A stretch of DNA of 64,000 bases from Pelagibius litoralis (GCF_011683915.1 NZ_JAAQPH010000021.1:38763-102762), one strand, 5' to 3'. Counted from the stretch's first letter, positions 1 to 9,645 are shown. Made by a program: numbers and translations. Notes: a model not told the origin generated them from the letters alone.

Positions 1-1850
1 TAGGTATCTGGGAGTCTGTCGATCTGTCGCAACAAGTCGCTGTAATCAGGCGACTCTGTTGCAGCATAATTGAAGTTCTTGAATAATCCTGTCAGCTGAG
101 TGAAGTAGCCTCGCGCGGTCGTTTTGTCGGCGAAGTCGTAGCTGCGGGTCACAAAGTCGTAGACCTTATCGAAGGCCAGCTTTTGCCGCTCCAAGGGCAC
201 CGTGGCGTCCACCGGATCAAAGGCGTCCTGCTGCAGGTAAACCATATCCAGAAACAATGCCTTTTGCTGGGTTACGAAGTCATCCAGGGTCACACCCTCC
301 TCGCCAGTCACCTGCATCATCTGCAGAACCGCATCACCTCGGTTCAGGAGGTCCTGCATCTCTTCCACCCGCTTGGTCCAACCCGCCGCCAGCGTTTCAT
401 CGTACCAGGGTGCGAGCTGCTCCAAATAGCGCGACCAGGAAAGAAGCGGGTCAACGGCAGGGTAAAATCGTTTGTAGGCGCGGTCCGCCGAGAGACCGAG
501 GAAGCACTTGACGGTCGCCAGCGTCGATTGTGTGACGGGCTCATCGAAATTTCCGCCGGCCGGGGAAACCGTGCCGATCATAGTAAGACTGCCATGCGCA
601 CCGTCGTTGGTTTCGATCACACCGGCCCGCTCGTAGACGCCCTTGATCGAGGATTGCAGATACGCCGGGAAACCCTCTTCCCCCGGGATCTCCTCCAGCC
701 GACCAGAAGTCTCGCGCATGGCCTGCGCCCAGCGCGAGGTGGAATCCGCAATCAACAGCACGTCATAGCCCATTTGACGGTAGTATTCGCCCAGGGTGAT
801 CCCGGTAAAGATTGAGGCTTCCCGCGCCGCGACAGGCATGGAGGAGGTATTGCAGACGATGATCGTCCGGTCCATCAGCGTTCCGCCTGTTCTGGGATCG
901 GACATCTCGGGAAACTCATTGATCGTCTCGACCACCTCACCGGCGCGTTCACCACAGGCCACGACGATCACGACGTCGACCGAGGAGTGACGCGAGATCA
1001 GGCCCTGCAGGACGGTCTTGCCGGCGCCGAAAGGCCCCGGGATACAGGCCATGCCGCCGCGGGCGATGGGATAGAAGGTGTCAATCAGGCGCTGGGTGGT
1101 GATTACCGGTTCGTCGGGATAGAGCCGGCGCGACAGCCCCCGCTTGAGCAGACCGGCATTGAGCGCCTTGCGCACCGGCCATTTTTGCGAAAGCGAAACG
1201 GAGCGCTCCCGCCCGGCCTTATCCTCCAACCGCGCAACAACCTCGCGCAGGGTAAAGCTGCCTTCCTGGATCCAGGAGACGCGGAAGCTTCCCGGCCAAC
1301 CGAAGGGCACCATGATCTTGTGCCGGTAACGCCCCTCCTGGACCGTCCCGACTGTATCGCCTGCGACGACTTCGGCGCCGCTTTTGACGACTGGGATGAA
1401 GGACCACTTCTTATCCTCATCCAGGGGCGCGATCTCGGCGCCGCGCGGCAGGAAGATGCCGTAGCGAGCGGCGACCTTTGGCAAGGGGGCCTGCAGTCCA
1501 TCGTAGACCTGCCCCAAAAGCCCCGGCCCAAGCTCGACGGAGAGCATCTCGCCGCTCTGTTCGACCGCATCGCCGACCGCGACACCCAGTGTGCTTTCGT
1601 AGACCTGGGCATCGGCGGTTGCGCCCTGGACACGGAGCACTTCGGCCTTCAGGCGTTCCTGCTCACCCCGTTCATTCAGCGCGCCCGGACAGATGTAGAT
1701 GACTTCGTTCTTCACCAGGTGTCCCTGCCCGCCGTCCTCGGTGGCCAGGGTTTCGATCTCGACGAGATCGTCCTGTACAGCCACCACACTGGCCGTTGGC
1801 TTTAGCGCGATTTCCGGTTTCTGCTGCGCGCCCCGTGACTTCCCCACCAT
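1..1850 (-). CDS. ntpA: V-type ATPase catalytic subunit A (3' end beyond window)
   Basis: This is the nucleotide-hydrolysing catalytic subunit of the peripheral V1 head, paired with subunit B. The frame stays open from an ATG at 1848-1850 to the left edge, giving about 616 residues, so only the last few codons should be missing. The Walker A loop GPFGAGKTV lies near residue 270, and the ADSTSRWAQAMRE stretch typical of the A subunit follows. The N-terminus carries roughly 35 residues more than compact family members. The ATG overlaps the stop of the preceding DUF2764 gene (TGATG), so the two are translationally coupled. It is the last gene seen of the V-ATPase operon. Family assignment is certain; coupling ion and direction are not shown by the sequence. 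Confidence 0.97.
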   Translation of the reverse strand, partial: MVGKSRGAQQKPEIALKPTASVVAVQDDLVEIETLATEDGGQGHLVKNEVIYICPGALNERGEQERLKAEVLRVQGATADAQVYESTLGVAVGDAVEQSGEMLSVELGPGLLGQVYDGLQAPLPKVAARYGIFLPRGAEIAPLDEDKKWSFIPVVKSGAEVVAGDTVGTVQEGRYRHKIMVPFGWPGSFRVSWIQEGSFTLREVVARLEDKAGRERSVSLSQKWPVRKALNAGLLKRGLSRRLYPDEPVITTQRLIDTFYPIARGGMACIPGPFGAGKTVLQGLISRHSSVDVVIVVACGERAGEVVETINEFPEMSDPRTGGTLMDRTIIVCNTSSMPVAAREASIFTGITLGEYYRQMGYDVLLIADSTSRWAQAMRETSGRLEEIPGEEGFPAYLQSSIKGVYERAGVIETNDGAHGSLTMIGTVSPAGGNFDEPVTQSTLATVKCFLGLSADRAYKRFYPAVDPLLSWSRYLEQLAPWYDETLAAGWTKRVEEMQDLLNRGDAVLQMMQVTGEEGVTLDDFVTQQKALFLDMVYLQQDAFDPVDATVPLERQKLAFDKVYDFVTRSYDFADKTTARGYFTQLTGLFKNFNYAATESPDYSDLLRQIDRLPDT

Positions 1851-2560
1851 CAGATCTCACCCTCGAATGATAGTTGCGCCTCTGCACCGAGGCCTGCGGC
1901 GATCAGATCTTCGAAGCGGTGCGCCGCGGCTTCACTGTTGTAGCGGCCCCAACGCTCGACGATGCTCCAGCGCAACACGTAGATCACGACCGCCTCGAAA
2001 TTAAAGGCGTGACTGCCGGAAAGGCGCTGCAACTGCTTATTGGATTGGTCCAGTATCAGGCGTTCCAGTGCGATCGTGTCGCCCTGCTCCATCAAACGGG
2101 CAGCCTCACCCAGCCAGGGAAAGACGCGCTCGAGCCGAAAACCCGTTTCAGCCCAGTTGCGGGCGATATGCCCGGTCCAGCGTCCGAAGCCCCAGGAGTT
2201 GTTGCCCGGCGGTGGCCCCTCGCCCCGGGCCCGGTGGCGCAGTGCGGCCACGCAGGTTCGGATCTCGAGCCGGCCACGCAGGATCTCATGGAGAGTCCGG
2301 TTGCCGATCTGGGACAAAGCTGCGCGTCCGCGATCGATGACATCCTGCTCAGAGAAGGTCATTGGAAACCGACGCCAGTCAAGGACGTCCTCGATCAGCT
2401 TCAAGGTCTCGGCATCCTCGGGCGTCAGCACACGCAGCCGTTGGTCCAGCTTCAGGCGTGACAGCGGTGGTTGCTTAGCAACGAACAACGCCTCCGGACT
2501 CGGCAGACTCGAGATCAGCATCACGTAGCTATCGGACTCACTCATAACGCCCGCATCCAT
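1850..2560 (-). CDS. DUF2764 family protein of the V-ATPase operon
   Basis: A 236-residue soluble protein with no signal peptide or membrane segment. It has the look of the DUF2764 family, which is found in bacterial V-ATPase operons of the chlamydia/spirochaete type between subunits E and A, exactly the position it has here. No subunit C or F gene is visible, so a role as an assembly or central-stalk factor substituting for one of these is a reasonable inference. It follows ntpE with no gap and overlaps ntpA. The first Met is used; a second Met six residues in is also possible. No catalytic motif was recognised. Confidence 0.82.
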   Translation of the reverse strand: MDAGVMSESDSYVMLISSLPSPEALFVAKQPPLSRLKLDQRLRVLTPEDAETLKLIEDVLDWRRFPMTFSEQDVIDRGRAALSQIGNRTLHEILRGRLEIRTCVAALRHRARGEGPPPGNNSWGFGRWTGHIARNWAETGFRLERVFPWLGEAARLMEQGDTIALERLILDQSNKQLQRLSGSHAFNFEAVVIYVLRWSIVERWGRYNSEAAAHRFEDLIAAGLGAEAQLSFEGEI

Positions 2561-3259
2561 TCACTTCACGATCCCTTCCAATACCGCCCGAAAACGGGGC
2601 TGGAGGTGCTGAAGGATTAGGGCGGCAACGGCCTGATCCGTCAGATCAAGCGTAACATCCTGGTCTTTCATCCGCACTGTAATGCCCGAGCCGGTGTCAT
2701 CCGACGGACCGAAAGTCACCCCTTCCCGCAGCATCTCACCGGTCAGGCTCAGGACGAATTGCGTCAGCTGGCCCTTATCCAACTCCTGCGGATCGTTGCG
2801 CAGCTCTTCGAGACCCACAATGCTTTCCGGCAGCAGAATCTCAAGTGGTTCATCCTCCTGCCCGGCGATCTCATCGCGCACCCGGCCTGCCACGTCCAAA
2901 ATCATTCGCTCAAGCAGCGCGGGGCTCTCAAGCTGCCGGGTGACAAGGCGTTGCACGTCGGCGCTGAAGCGCTTCATCAGGACGGCTTTCATATCTAGCA
3001 CCGTGTCGCGCATCGCGGTCTTGAGCGCTTCTTCTCCGGCTTTACGGTATGCCTCCGCCTTCTTACGCGCGGTCTCCCGCTGCACCTGTGCATCGGCCCT
3101 TGCCTTATCCAGAAGGAATTTCGCCTCGGCCTTCGCGTCCCCCAGGATCTGCGCGGCCTCCGCCCGCCCCGCCGCTACGCCTTCTTCACGCAACCTGCTG
3201 ATAAGTGCGTCGACACCGCTCGACATAGCCTGATCCTGGAGCGCTTTGTTCGCCATCAT
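2561..3259 (-). CDS. ntpE: V-type ATPase subunit E (peripheral stalk)
   Basis: A 232-residue protein with the two-part layout of the E stalk subunit. A long, charged, Ala/Glu/Lys-rich helix runs from about residue 20 to 90 and would form the coiled coil with a G-type partner. A globular C-terminal half follows, which in the family contacts the A/B head. It starts ATGATG, overlapping the stop of ntpK by four bases (ATGA), so it is co-translated with the membrane ring gene. No separate G subunit gene is visible, so E either pairs with an unlinked partner or acts in a simplified stalk (inference). Confidence 0.93.
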   Translation of the reverse strand: MMANKALQDQAMSSGVDALISRLREEGVAAGRAEAAQILGDAKAEAKFLLDKARADAQVQRETARKKAEAYRKAGEEALKTAMRDTVLDMKAVLMKRFSADVQRLVTRQLESPALLERMILDVAGRVRDEIAGQEDEPLEILLPESIVGLEELRNDPQELDKGQLTQFVLSLTGEMLREGVTFGPSDDTGSGITVRMKDQDVTLDLTDQAVAALILQHLQPRFRAVLEGIVK

Positions 3260-3708
3260 GCTGCTCCCGGAATACCGGCGCTGACCACCAGCGCAAAGAC
3301 GAAGGCGAAGACTCCAAAGCCTTCAATGATCACTGCCGGCGCCAAAGACAGCCCAAAGATTTCAGGCTTTTCCTTGGCGGCGTTGATCGCGGCGGCGCAG
3401 GCCCGGCCCTGCCAGATGCCGCAGTAGAGCAGCGCGATACCCGCAAAGAAGCCGACCCCGAAAAGTCCGCCCGCATTTTCCGGTGTCACCTCGCGGTTCA
3501 GGGTGAACATGATCACGATGCCATAGATCACAAAACTCGAAGGAAAGGCCGAGATGCCGATGTAGCGGCCGTAGCCGCCCTCGGTCTCGAGCATGGCACC
3601 AATGCCCGCCTGCCCGGCAATGGAACAGCCGATCGCGCCGGCGACCGTGCCGATTGCCATCGGCGAATAGATCCCGCTCCAACCCAACGCAAGGACGAGT
3701 TCGTTCAC
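3256..3708 (-). CDS. ntpK: V-type ATPase subunit K (membrane ring proteolipid)
   Basis: A 150-residue, four-helix proteolipid that forms the rotating membrane ring. The expected acidic residue is seen only in the last helix (PAVIIEGFGVFAF); the first hairpin has no equivalent, as in bacterial NtpK-type duplicated proteolipids. A Gln in the QGRACAAAI stretch of the third helix matches a position used for sodium coordination in Enterococcus-type rings, but sodium versus proton use cannot be decided here. I chose the GTG at 3706-3708 because a strong AAAGGAGGT ribosome site lies just upstream. A longer start would add 20 unrelated residues. It overlaps ntpI by four bases. Confidence 0.93.
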   Translation of the reverse strand: MNELVLALGWSGIYSPMAIGTVAGAIGCSIAGQAGIGAMLETEGGYGRYIGISAFPSSFVIYGIVIMFTLNREVTPENAGGLFGVGFFAGIALLYCGIWQGRACAAAINAAKEKPEIFGLSLAPAVIIEGFGVFAFVFALVVSAGIPGAA

Positions 3709-5501
3709 GGTTGCACCTCCTTTCGGGCGAACCTGCGGAAAGCTGTCCCCTCTTCCGGCAAGCCCCATTTGTAAAACTCGATAAAGTTCAGCCTTAGGCC
3801 GTGGACCACGCCACTCATCAGCGATAGGCCAAGATTAAGACTGTGGCCGATTGCAAGGATAAGTATGGCGGCGAGAAGACCGATACCCGGCGAGGCCTGA
3901 TGAACGGATGTGGCCAGGTCGTTGAAAGTTACGGCCAAGGACGCACTGGCCAGGCCAAGCGCAAAGAGGCGCATGTAACTCAGCACATCGCCGAAAGCCC
4001 CCATCACGCCGGTGAGGCTCTTCATTCCGTCGGCCAGGCGCCAGAGATAATCACTCGGCTTACGGACCGGGCGCTCACTGCTGAACAGCAGGACGGCGAG
4101 CAGACCAATGCCGATCAGCGCCTGGCCAGCAAGAGTCCAGGAAGCGTCCGTGCCGGCCAACCAGAAAGCCAGGCCGCCGAAGATCCCGGTGATCCAGCCC
4201 AGTTTGGAAAGGGCGACCAGACTCCTGCACCGGACATAAGCCGCCATGGCATTTGCAAAGACGATATGAAGCACACCGACCACGATGGACAACTTCATCA
4301 TGCTGTCAAAGTCGTTCACGCTGAGTACATGAAGTGTTCCGGGTAAGGAATCTGGCGGCGGCGTCACGCCGAAATAACTGCCGACGATCACACCATAAAG
4401 GATAGTGCAGCCGAAGAGCGACAGACCGAGAGTCCGATAGGACCTGCTTGTCCGACTGCGCCCGAGCCGCCGCCAGAAGAGCAAAAGCCCGGCCATCAGC
4501 ACCGCACCGTACCCGGCATCGGCTAGGATCATGGCAAAGAAGAGGGAGAAAAACGCGACAAGCAACAGAGTTGGATCCCAACTGCGATAGCCCGGCACCT
4601 GATAGAAAACCGCCAGATCGGCGCCGGCCGCGAGTTCGTCCGGCTGCTCAATCAGGGTCGGCGGATCGTCTTGGGCACCGGGTTCCTCAATCAGACACGC
4701 CAATCCTGCCTCCCTGACGTAGGCCTCGACCGTGGCAAGGGAGTCGACAGGCACCCAGCCCTGAACCGCAACGAGCGAATCGCCATCGCGCGTCTGCTGT
4801 TCGGCATAGCTCAATGATGCCTGGTTCTCGGCCTCCGCCAGATTGACGCTGAGCAGATAGATGTAGCGCGTCAGGGCCTGGCGCTGCGCGACCAGATCCT
4901 CCAGCTCGATTTCTGTATCCTCAAGCTGGGCCTTGAGCTCGCCCAGCGGCAATGCGCCGGTGTGAGTGCGCGGAACGGGCAGCAGATCGCCTGGTGGTTC
5001 CTCCTTTGCAATGACAACGAGGTAAACGAAGCGGTGATCCTTGCGCAGAATCTGCCAAGGCAGTTCAACGGAATCGAGTGTGCTCAGCAGCGCTAACGGC
5101 AGGACATAAAACCATAGCCGGTAGCCAACAAGCGCCTCATGAGGCGGAAAGACGAGGTCACCCCAGGGTTCGACGGCTGCGATGCGGTGCTCCAGAAAAT
5201 CCCGGCGATCGGTGGCGTCGCGCAGTCCTTGCTTCAACGCGAGTGCGTCCGTGATGAGGCTTCCGACATCAAACCTGGGATCACGGAGTACCTGCCTTCG
5301 TTTCTGCGGCATGTCGGAGAGAAAACGCAGAGCCTTGAAAGCCGCCTCAGCCCGCGGCGAGGCGACCTTCTCCACCTCGGCGGGACGCGGACGCAGTGGC
5401 AGAAGGTGCATGCACCCGAGATCCTGCAACCCTTCGAGCAAGCCACGCTTTTCCCTGAGCAGGCCGCAGAGCGTGATCTTTTTGAGCCGCAGAATGGTCA
5501 T
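3705..5501 (-). CDS. ntpI: V-type ATPase subunit I (membrane stator, a-subunit homologue)
   Basis: A 598-residue stator subunit that forms the ion half-channels against the K ring. The first 300 or so residues are cytoplasmic, with two helical stretches that serve as attachment for the peripheral stalk. The C-terminal half holds about seven to eight hydrophobic helices, including the region ending ALGLASASLAVTFN where the family places the essential arginine (seen within YMRLFALGLASAS). Length is normal. It overlaps ntpD by four bases at its start and ntpK by four at its end, so the operon is continuous. Confidence 0.96.
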   Translation of the reverse strand: MTILRLKKITLCGLLREKRGLLEGLQDLGCMHLLPLRPRPAEVEKVASPRAEAAFKALRFLSDMPQKRRQVLRDPRFDVGSLITDALALKQGLRDATDRRDFLEHRIAAVEPWGDLVFPPHEALVGYRLWFYVLPLALLSTLDSVELPWQILRKDHRFVYLVVIAKEEPPGDLLPVPRTHTGALPLGELKAQLEDTEIELEDLVAQRQALTRYIYLLSVNLAEAENQASLSYAEQQTRDGDSLVAVQGWVPVDSLATVEAYVREAGLACLIEEPGAQDDPPTLIEQPDELAAGADLAVFYQVPGYRSWDPTLLLVAFFSLFFAMILADAGYGAVLMAGLLLFWRRLGRSRTSRSYRTLGLSLFGCTILYGVIVGSYFGVTPPPDSLPGTLHVLSVNDFDSMMKLSIVVGVLHIVFANAMAAYVRCRSLVALSKLGWITGIFGGLAFWLAGTDASWTLAGQALIGIGLLAVLLFSSERPVRKPSDYLWRLADGMKSLTGVMGAFGDVLSYMRLFALGLASASLAVTFNDLATSVHQASPGIGLLAAILILAIGHSLNLGLSLMSGVVHGLRLNFIEFYKWGLPEEGTAFRRFARKEVQP

Positions 5502-6103
5502 ACCGTTCCCTCCGCTGAATGCTTGCGCTTAGCGATCTTGGAACGGACCACCGCCGCCATCTCCTCGTCCGAAAGGAAAACCTTGATGCGCTTGATGTTC
5601 GCTCTGGCATTCGGGATCAGAACCTTGTCGAAAAGGTTCACGCGCTGCGTAATCGTCTTTACGGCTCCGTCGAGAAGGACCAACCGCCGCTCATCAACCT
5701 GCACACGGACTCGCAGTTCCAGGACTTCGCGCAGAGCAGCCACCACATTGTCGACCCAATGCGGCTTGGCCAGCAGAGCATAGGATTTCACTTCGACTTC
5801 GACCGCCTCAAGTCTCGGAAGATGCGTGCCCACGAGGTTCTCCGTCGCCAAACGCACGTCAGAGATGCGCACCAGGCCGGTCAGATCGACATCTTGATTG
5901 GAGAGCATGGGCAGAGAACGACCCACCTGCCTGGTTAGCGTCCCGATCTGCCCGCGCGTTTGCGAAAGAGCCCGGACCGCCTTTGCCCGTTCCGCCATCA
6001 GCTGCTGACGCTTGAGATCGAGCGACGGCAGGAAACGCTCGTAATTGCGCAGACTTTGCGACTCACGGGCCAGCGAGGATTTATTGAGCTGCAGCTTTGC
6101 CAT
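5498..6103 (-). CDS. ntpD: V-type ATPase subunit D (central rotor)
   Basis: A 201-residue central-rotor subunit, the counterpart of F-type gamma, transmitting rotation from the A/B head to the K ring. It shows the two long amphipathic helices of the family: an N-terminal helix with LNKSSLARE and KRQQLMAER, and a C-terminal helix with TQRVNLFDKVLIPNA. It begins one base after the stop of ntpB and overlaps ntpI by four bases. No gene for the F subunit that usually caps it is seen nearby. Confidence 0.95.
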   Translation of the reverse strand: MAKLQLNKSSLARESQSLRNYERFLPSLDLKRQQLMAERAKAVRALSQTRGQIGTLTRQVGRSLPMLSNQDVDLTGLVRISDVRLATENLVGTHLPRLEAVEVEVKSYALLAKPHWVDNVVAALREVLELRVRVQVDERRLVLLDGAVKTITQRVNLFDKVLIPNARANIKRIKVFLSDEEMAAVVRSKIAKRKHSAEGTV

Positions 6104-6104
6104 G

Positions 6105-7511
6105 TTATGCCTCCTCTGCTTCGGCTAGCTTCGCAGTATCAACTCGTGGCAACGCCAACTCCTTCGGATAGTACTTGTCGATCAATTCCTGTTTCATGAG
6201 CAACTGCTCGGGCCGAAAACACTCGGCAAGAGTCTGCCAGCCGAGATCCAAAGCCTCCTCCAAGGGCAGAGTGAGTTCGATATCCATGAAGCGGCCGCGA
6301 AAGAGGTTTCCGAACTTCAAAAGCTGCCGGTCGAAATCGGATAGGTCGAAGGCCATGGCCTGCTTCTGCTGAGCGTCACGGGCGCCGGAATAGAAACGAA
6401 TCATGGTGTTCATGATCTGACCGTGATCTTCACGGGTTACCTTGCCGATCACGTTCTGCTTCAGCCGCGACAGCGAGCCGAAGGGATCGATGACGCCGTC
6501 ATGCAGATAGAACTGCCCCTCGGTGATGTAGCCGGTGTTGTCGGGCACCGGATGGGTAATGTCGTTCCCCGGCATGGTGGTCACTGTCAGGATAGTCACC
6601 GACCCGCCCTTGGCGAAGTCGCAGGCCTTCTCGTAACGGCGGGCGAGCTGGGAATAGAGATCGCCCATGTAGCCACGGTTCGAGGGCACGCGCTCCATGG
6701 AGATGCCGACCTCTTTCAGGGCATCCGCATAAGCGGTCATGTCAGTCAGCAGCACCAGGACGCGTTTGCCCTCCTCCACCGCGAAGCGCTCGGCCACGGC
6801 CAGCGCCATATCGGGTACCGGCAGCCGTTCGACGATCGGGTCCGAAGCCTGATTGATGAACATAACGGTGCGGGAGAACACGCCCGCGTCCTCGAAGGTT
6901 TTGCGGAAGGTATGGTAGTCGTCGAAGATCAGCCCCAGCCCCCCGAAGACAACGATATCCGCATCCGCCTGAATACCGATGCGGGCCAGGAAGGGGTTGA
7001 AGGGTTCGCCGGAAACCGAAAAGATCGGAATCTTCTGACTCTCGACTAGACAATTGAAAACGTCGATCATCGGCACGTCCGTGCGGATCAACTTTTTCGG
7101 GACGATGCGCTCGCAGGGATTGACCGACGGCCCGCCGATATCGACCTTAGGATCCATGGAGAGATCGGGACCGCCATCGATGGGCGCGCCGGTTCCGTCG
7201 AACACCCGCCCCAGGATGTTCGCTGAGTAGGTCGCCTGCATGGGATGGCCGAGGAACTTGACCGTGGCGTTGGTAGAGACGCCCTTGGTTCCCGTGAAGA
7301 TTTGCAGAGAGACCACGTCCCGGTCGATGCCTATGACCTGGGCCAGCGACGTCTCGCCCTCCGCATCCTCCAGCCGAGCAAGATCACCCAGGCGGACAAC
7401 GCTCGCTTTGCTCCTGCCGGTCTTGTTATCGCCATTTTCAGGCACCCGGACTTTCAGAATGTCGCCGACGATCTCGAGGATGCGCGAGTAGCGGACCAGA
7501 TCACGAAGCAT
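6105..7511 (-). CDS. ntpB: V-type ATPase regulatory subunit B
   Basis: A 468-residue non-catalytic nucleotide-binding subunit that alternates with A in the head. The segment where A has its P-loop reads IFSVSGEPFNPFLARI, with no Walker lysine, as expected for B. The GYMGDLYSQLARRYE and TGYITEGQFYLHDG blocks are family hallmarks. A good GGAGGG ribosome site lies before the ATG at 7511. It is the first gene of the V-ATPase set, only 18 bases after the end of the arcC remnant, so transcription may enter from the arc promoter. Confidence 0.97.
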   Translation of the reverse strand: MLRDLVRYSRILEIVGDILKVRVPENGDNKTGRSKASVVRLGDLARLEDAEGETSLAQVIGIDRDVVSLQIFTGTKGVSTNATVKFLGHPMQATYSANILGRVFDGTGAPIDGGPDLSMDPKVDIGGPSVNPCERIVPKKLIRTDVPMIDVFNCLVESQKIPIFSVSGEPFNPFLARIGIQADADIVVFGGLGLIFDDYHTFRKTFEDAGVFSRTVMFINQASDPIVERLPVPDMALAVAERFAVEEGKRVLVLLTDMTAYADALKEVGISMERVPSNRGYMGDLYSQLARRYEKACDFAKGGSVTILTVTTMPGNDITHPVPDNTGYITEGQFYLHDGVIDPFGSLSRLKQNVIGKVTREDHGQIMNTMIRFYSGARDAQQKQAMAFDLSDFDRQLLKFGNLFRGRFMDIELTLPLEEALDLGWQTLAECFRPEQLLMKQELIDKYYPKELALPRVDTAKLAEAEEA

Positions 7512-7529
7512 CGCTATCCCTCCAGGATT

Positions 7530-8189
7530 CTAATGCCATTCAAGACCGGTTACGACGCCACTCACGGTCGTCCCGGCCGTTCCGTCGACGATGCCCTGCA
7601 GCCTACGGTTTTCATCATAGACCGTCGGGATGCCGCCCCCACCGGCGCAGATGACGATGGTGTTGCGCTCCAGTAACCAGCGGATCGGGCGGATTTCGAA
7701 GATCCGCTTGGGCATTGGCGAGGCGACGACGCGGCGCCACTTGTCGCCGTTCGGCTCGATAGACCAGTTCTTTTCAGACGCCAGGCGCCGGGCTTCCGCT
7801 TCCTCGTAGACCGGGCCGATAAACTTGGTCGGGTCGGCGAAGGCTGGATCCGTCTGATCGACCTCGATCATTGTCAGGATGGTCGCAAAGGGTACCTCGA
7901 CCGGTAACAGGTTGCCCATCTCCTGCTCGATCATGTAGCCGATCATGCCTTCGGTTTCGGCCTCCAGGACATCCAGCGGATAGACCTCCCCCGGTTTGTA
8001 GGCCGCCCCCTGCAGGGCGAGCAGGCCGACCTGCGGACCATTGCCATGTGACACAACGAACTGGTGCTGCGCCGCGATCGGTACCATGGCTCCAGCAGCG
8101 ACCCGCACATTCTCTCTCTGGTTCTCCGCGGTCATGGCCTGACCGCGGCGGAGAAGAGCATTGCCCCCAAGAGCGATGACGATCCGCAT
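7530..8189 (-). pseudogene. arcC: Carbamate kinase with internal deletion
   Basis: The 219-residue frame begins as a normal carbamate kinase ([47 protein letters not shown]). It then jumps to what looks like the extreme C-terminus ([16 protein letters not shown]). Family members are about 310 residues, so roughly 85-90 internal residues after the GGGGIP block are missing, including part of the nucleotide-binding half. The frame is preserved across the joint. Such a protein is unlikely to convert carbamoyl phosphate and ADP to ATP. It lies between the arcB fragment and ntpB on the same strand. Confidence 0.85.
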
Positions 8190-8192
8190 GGC

Positions 8193-8435
8193 TCAAGCTC
8201 CGATCGTTGAGACCAGGACGGCCTTGATAGTGTGCATGCGGTTTTCCGCCTGTTCGAACTGCACGCCGGCGGGAGATTCGAAAACCTCCTCGGTGACTTC
8301 CATCTCGGCAATGCCATGTTTCTCAAAGATCTCCTGACCGACCTTGGTTTCGCGATTATGAAAGGCCGGCAGACAATGCATGAAACGGGTCGAGCCCTTG
8401 CTGGTCGCCACCATCAGTGCGCTGTTGACCTGATG
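8193..8435 (-). pseudogene. arcB: Ornithine carbamoyltransferase, C-terminal fragment
   Basis: Only the last 80 or so residues of ornithine carbamoyltransferase remain. They include the [13 protein letters not shown] active-site block and the [17 protein letters not shown] end. The carbamoyl-phosphate-binding N-terminal domain (about 250 residues) is gone. The 5' side joins directly to the interior of the arcD remnant near 8432, so a deletion removed the start of arcB and the end of arcD together. An ATG at 8412-8414 could start a short peptide but no function is expected. The gene ends three bases before arcC. Confidence 0.85.
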
Positions 8436-9355
8436 ATGCCGCGGGCAATGCCGATCACAGGGGCAACGCCCAGCAGTTCGCGGGCGCCGTCGAAAAGGTA
8501 TTGGTGAAGTCCTCCTCGCTCATGCAAGTGACCACACCGACCAGGATCGAGGCCACGATGAAGATACCGGATATCTCGGCCATCCACCAGCCACCGGACG
8601 AGACACCCCAGATCATGACCGCGAAAGCGAGGACGAAGACCAGCAACACGGTCTTGCGGGGCAAAGTGAAATCCAACAGGTGGCTGTCTGCAACAACCTC
8701 GCGACCTTTCAGGAAGTGCGCTTCGTTGGATTCCCGCCGGTCCGCGACGATGGAGGATGCCGTCGGTAATGGGCACACCTGCCGCGTTGGCCGCGATCAC
8801 TGTGGCAAAGGGATTGATGGTCGAACCCAGGGCGCCAACGCCAGCTCCCAGCATAATAATGGCATCCCCGGTCACCGCGTCGTACCTTGCGGCGATCATC
8901 ACCGGAATAATCAGGCCATAGAACGCCAGAGTTTCCTCGGCCATGCCGTAGATCGTCCCACCGGCAGCGAAGAGCGCCATAAGGATCGGAATCATCCACT
9001 TCTCCCGGCCCCTCATGCCTGTCATGGTCCGCTCGATACCGGCATCGATGGCGTCTGTTTTGGTCACGACACCCAGGAAGCCGCCGATGATCAGTACAAA
9101 GAGTGCAACATCGATTGCCCGCGCCTCGTAACTCCCCGGATCAAAGAAACCGGCAATCGGCGCGAGTACCACGTCGGCAAAGCCCTGAGGATTGGGATCA
9201 ACCTCCTTATAGGTGCCGGGTATCGGAACTTCCTTCCCCAGTGTCTCGTTCATTTCCCGGTCATATTGACCGGCCTGGACAAACCAGGTGGCAACAGCCA
9301 CCGCGATGATCAAACCGAACAAGATGGTGTAGGCACTTGGAAACTTCAGTTTCAT
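8433..9355 (-). pseudogene. YfcC/ArcD-type carrier, frameshifted and truncated
   Basis: The first 200 or so residues are a clean YfcC-family basic amino acid/dicarboxylate carrier with several membrane helices (for example FALYGLIIP-like and GAGVGALGSTINPFATV regions). Near 8770 the frame breaks. The family sequence resumes in another frame (SSIVADRRESNEAHF) after an apparent loss of about 35 codons, then runs to ARGII and stops at the joint with arcB'. It therefore carries one internal deletion with frameshift plus loss of the C-terminal part. The ATG at 9355 follows an AGGGGAA ribosome site. Next to arcB and arcC it was probably the arginine/ornithine exchanger. Confidence 0.82.
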
Positions 9356-9645
9356 AGCTTCACGTTTCCCCTGTCATAGAGTCATGAAATCGCAAGGGTT
9401 CGCTCAAATTGCAACTCTACAATTCGAAGAACCGTCGATTATTTTGTGATATCAACGTGACCTTTCCATCGTCACGACGCGGCGCAATCGGCTGCGGTAA
9501 CTTGGGCTTGCTTTGTCTCTCCGTGCGCCGGCGGTGCTCTGTGCCTCCGTCGCAATGGCCTGTGCCTGGCTTGAAACCTCTTCAAGCTGATCGACCCGAC
9601 TCCTCGCTTTTGGGTTAGCCTGTTCCTCGAAGAAGGAGACAGACG
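9356..9645. other. Leader region upstream of the arc/V-ATPase block
   Basis: No gene is seen. The part next to 9356 is AT-richer than its surroundings and is where a minus-strand promoter for arcD'-arcB'-arcC'-ntpB would lie. No convincing FNR/ANR-type box was found. The plus-strand side leads into the IS3 remnant, whose left end was not located exactly. Confidence 0.4.

Noticed and set aside
183..1805. Long plus-strand open frames opposite the V-ATPase A gene
   Set aside because: They are antisense shadows of ntpA caused by GC-rich codon use; the minus frame gives a full catalytic subunit with all motifs.
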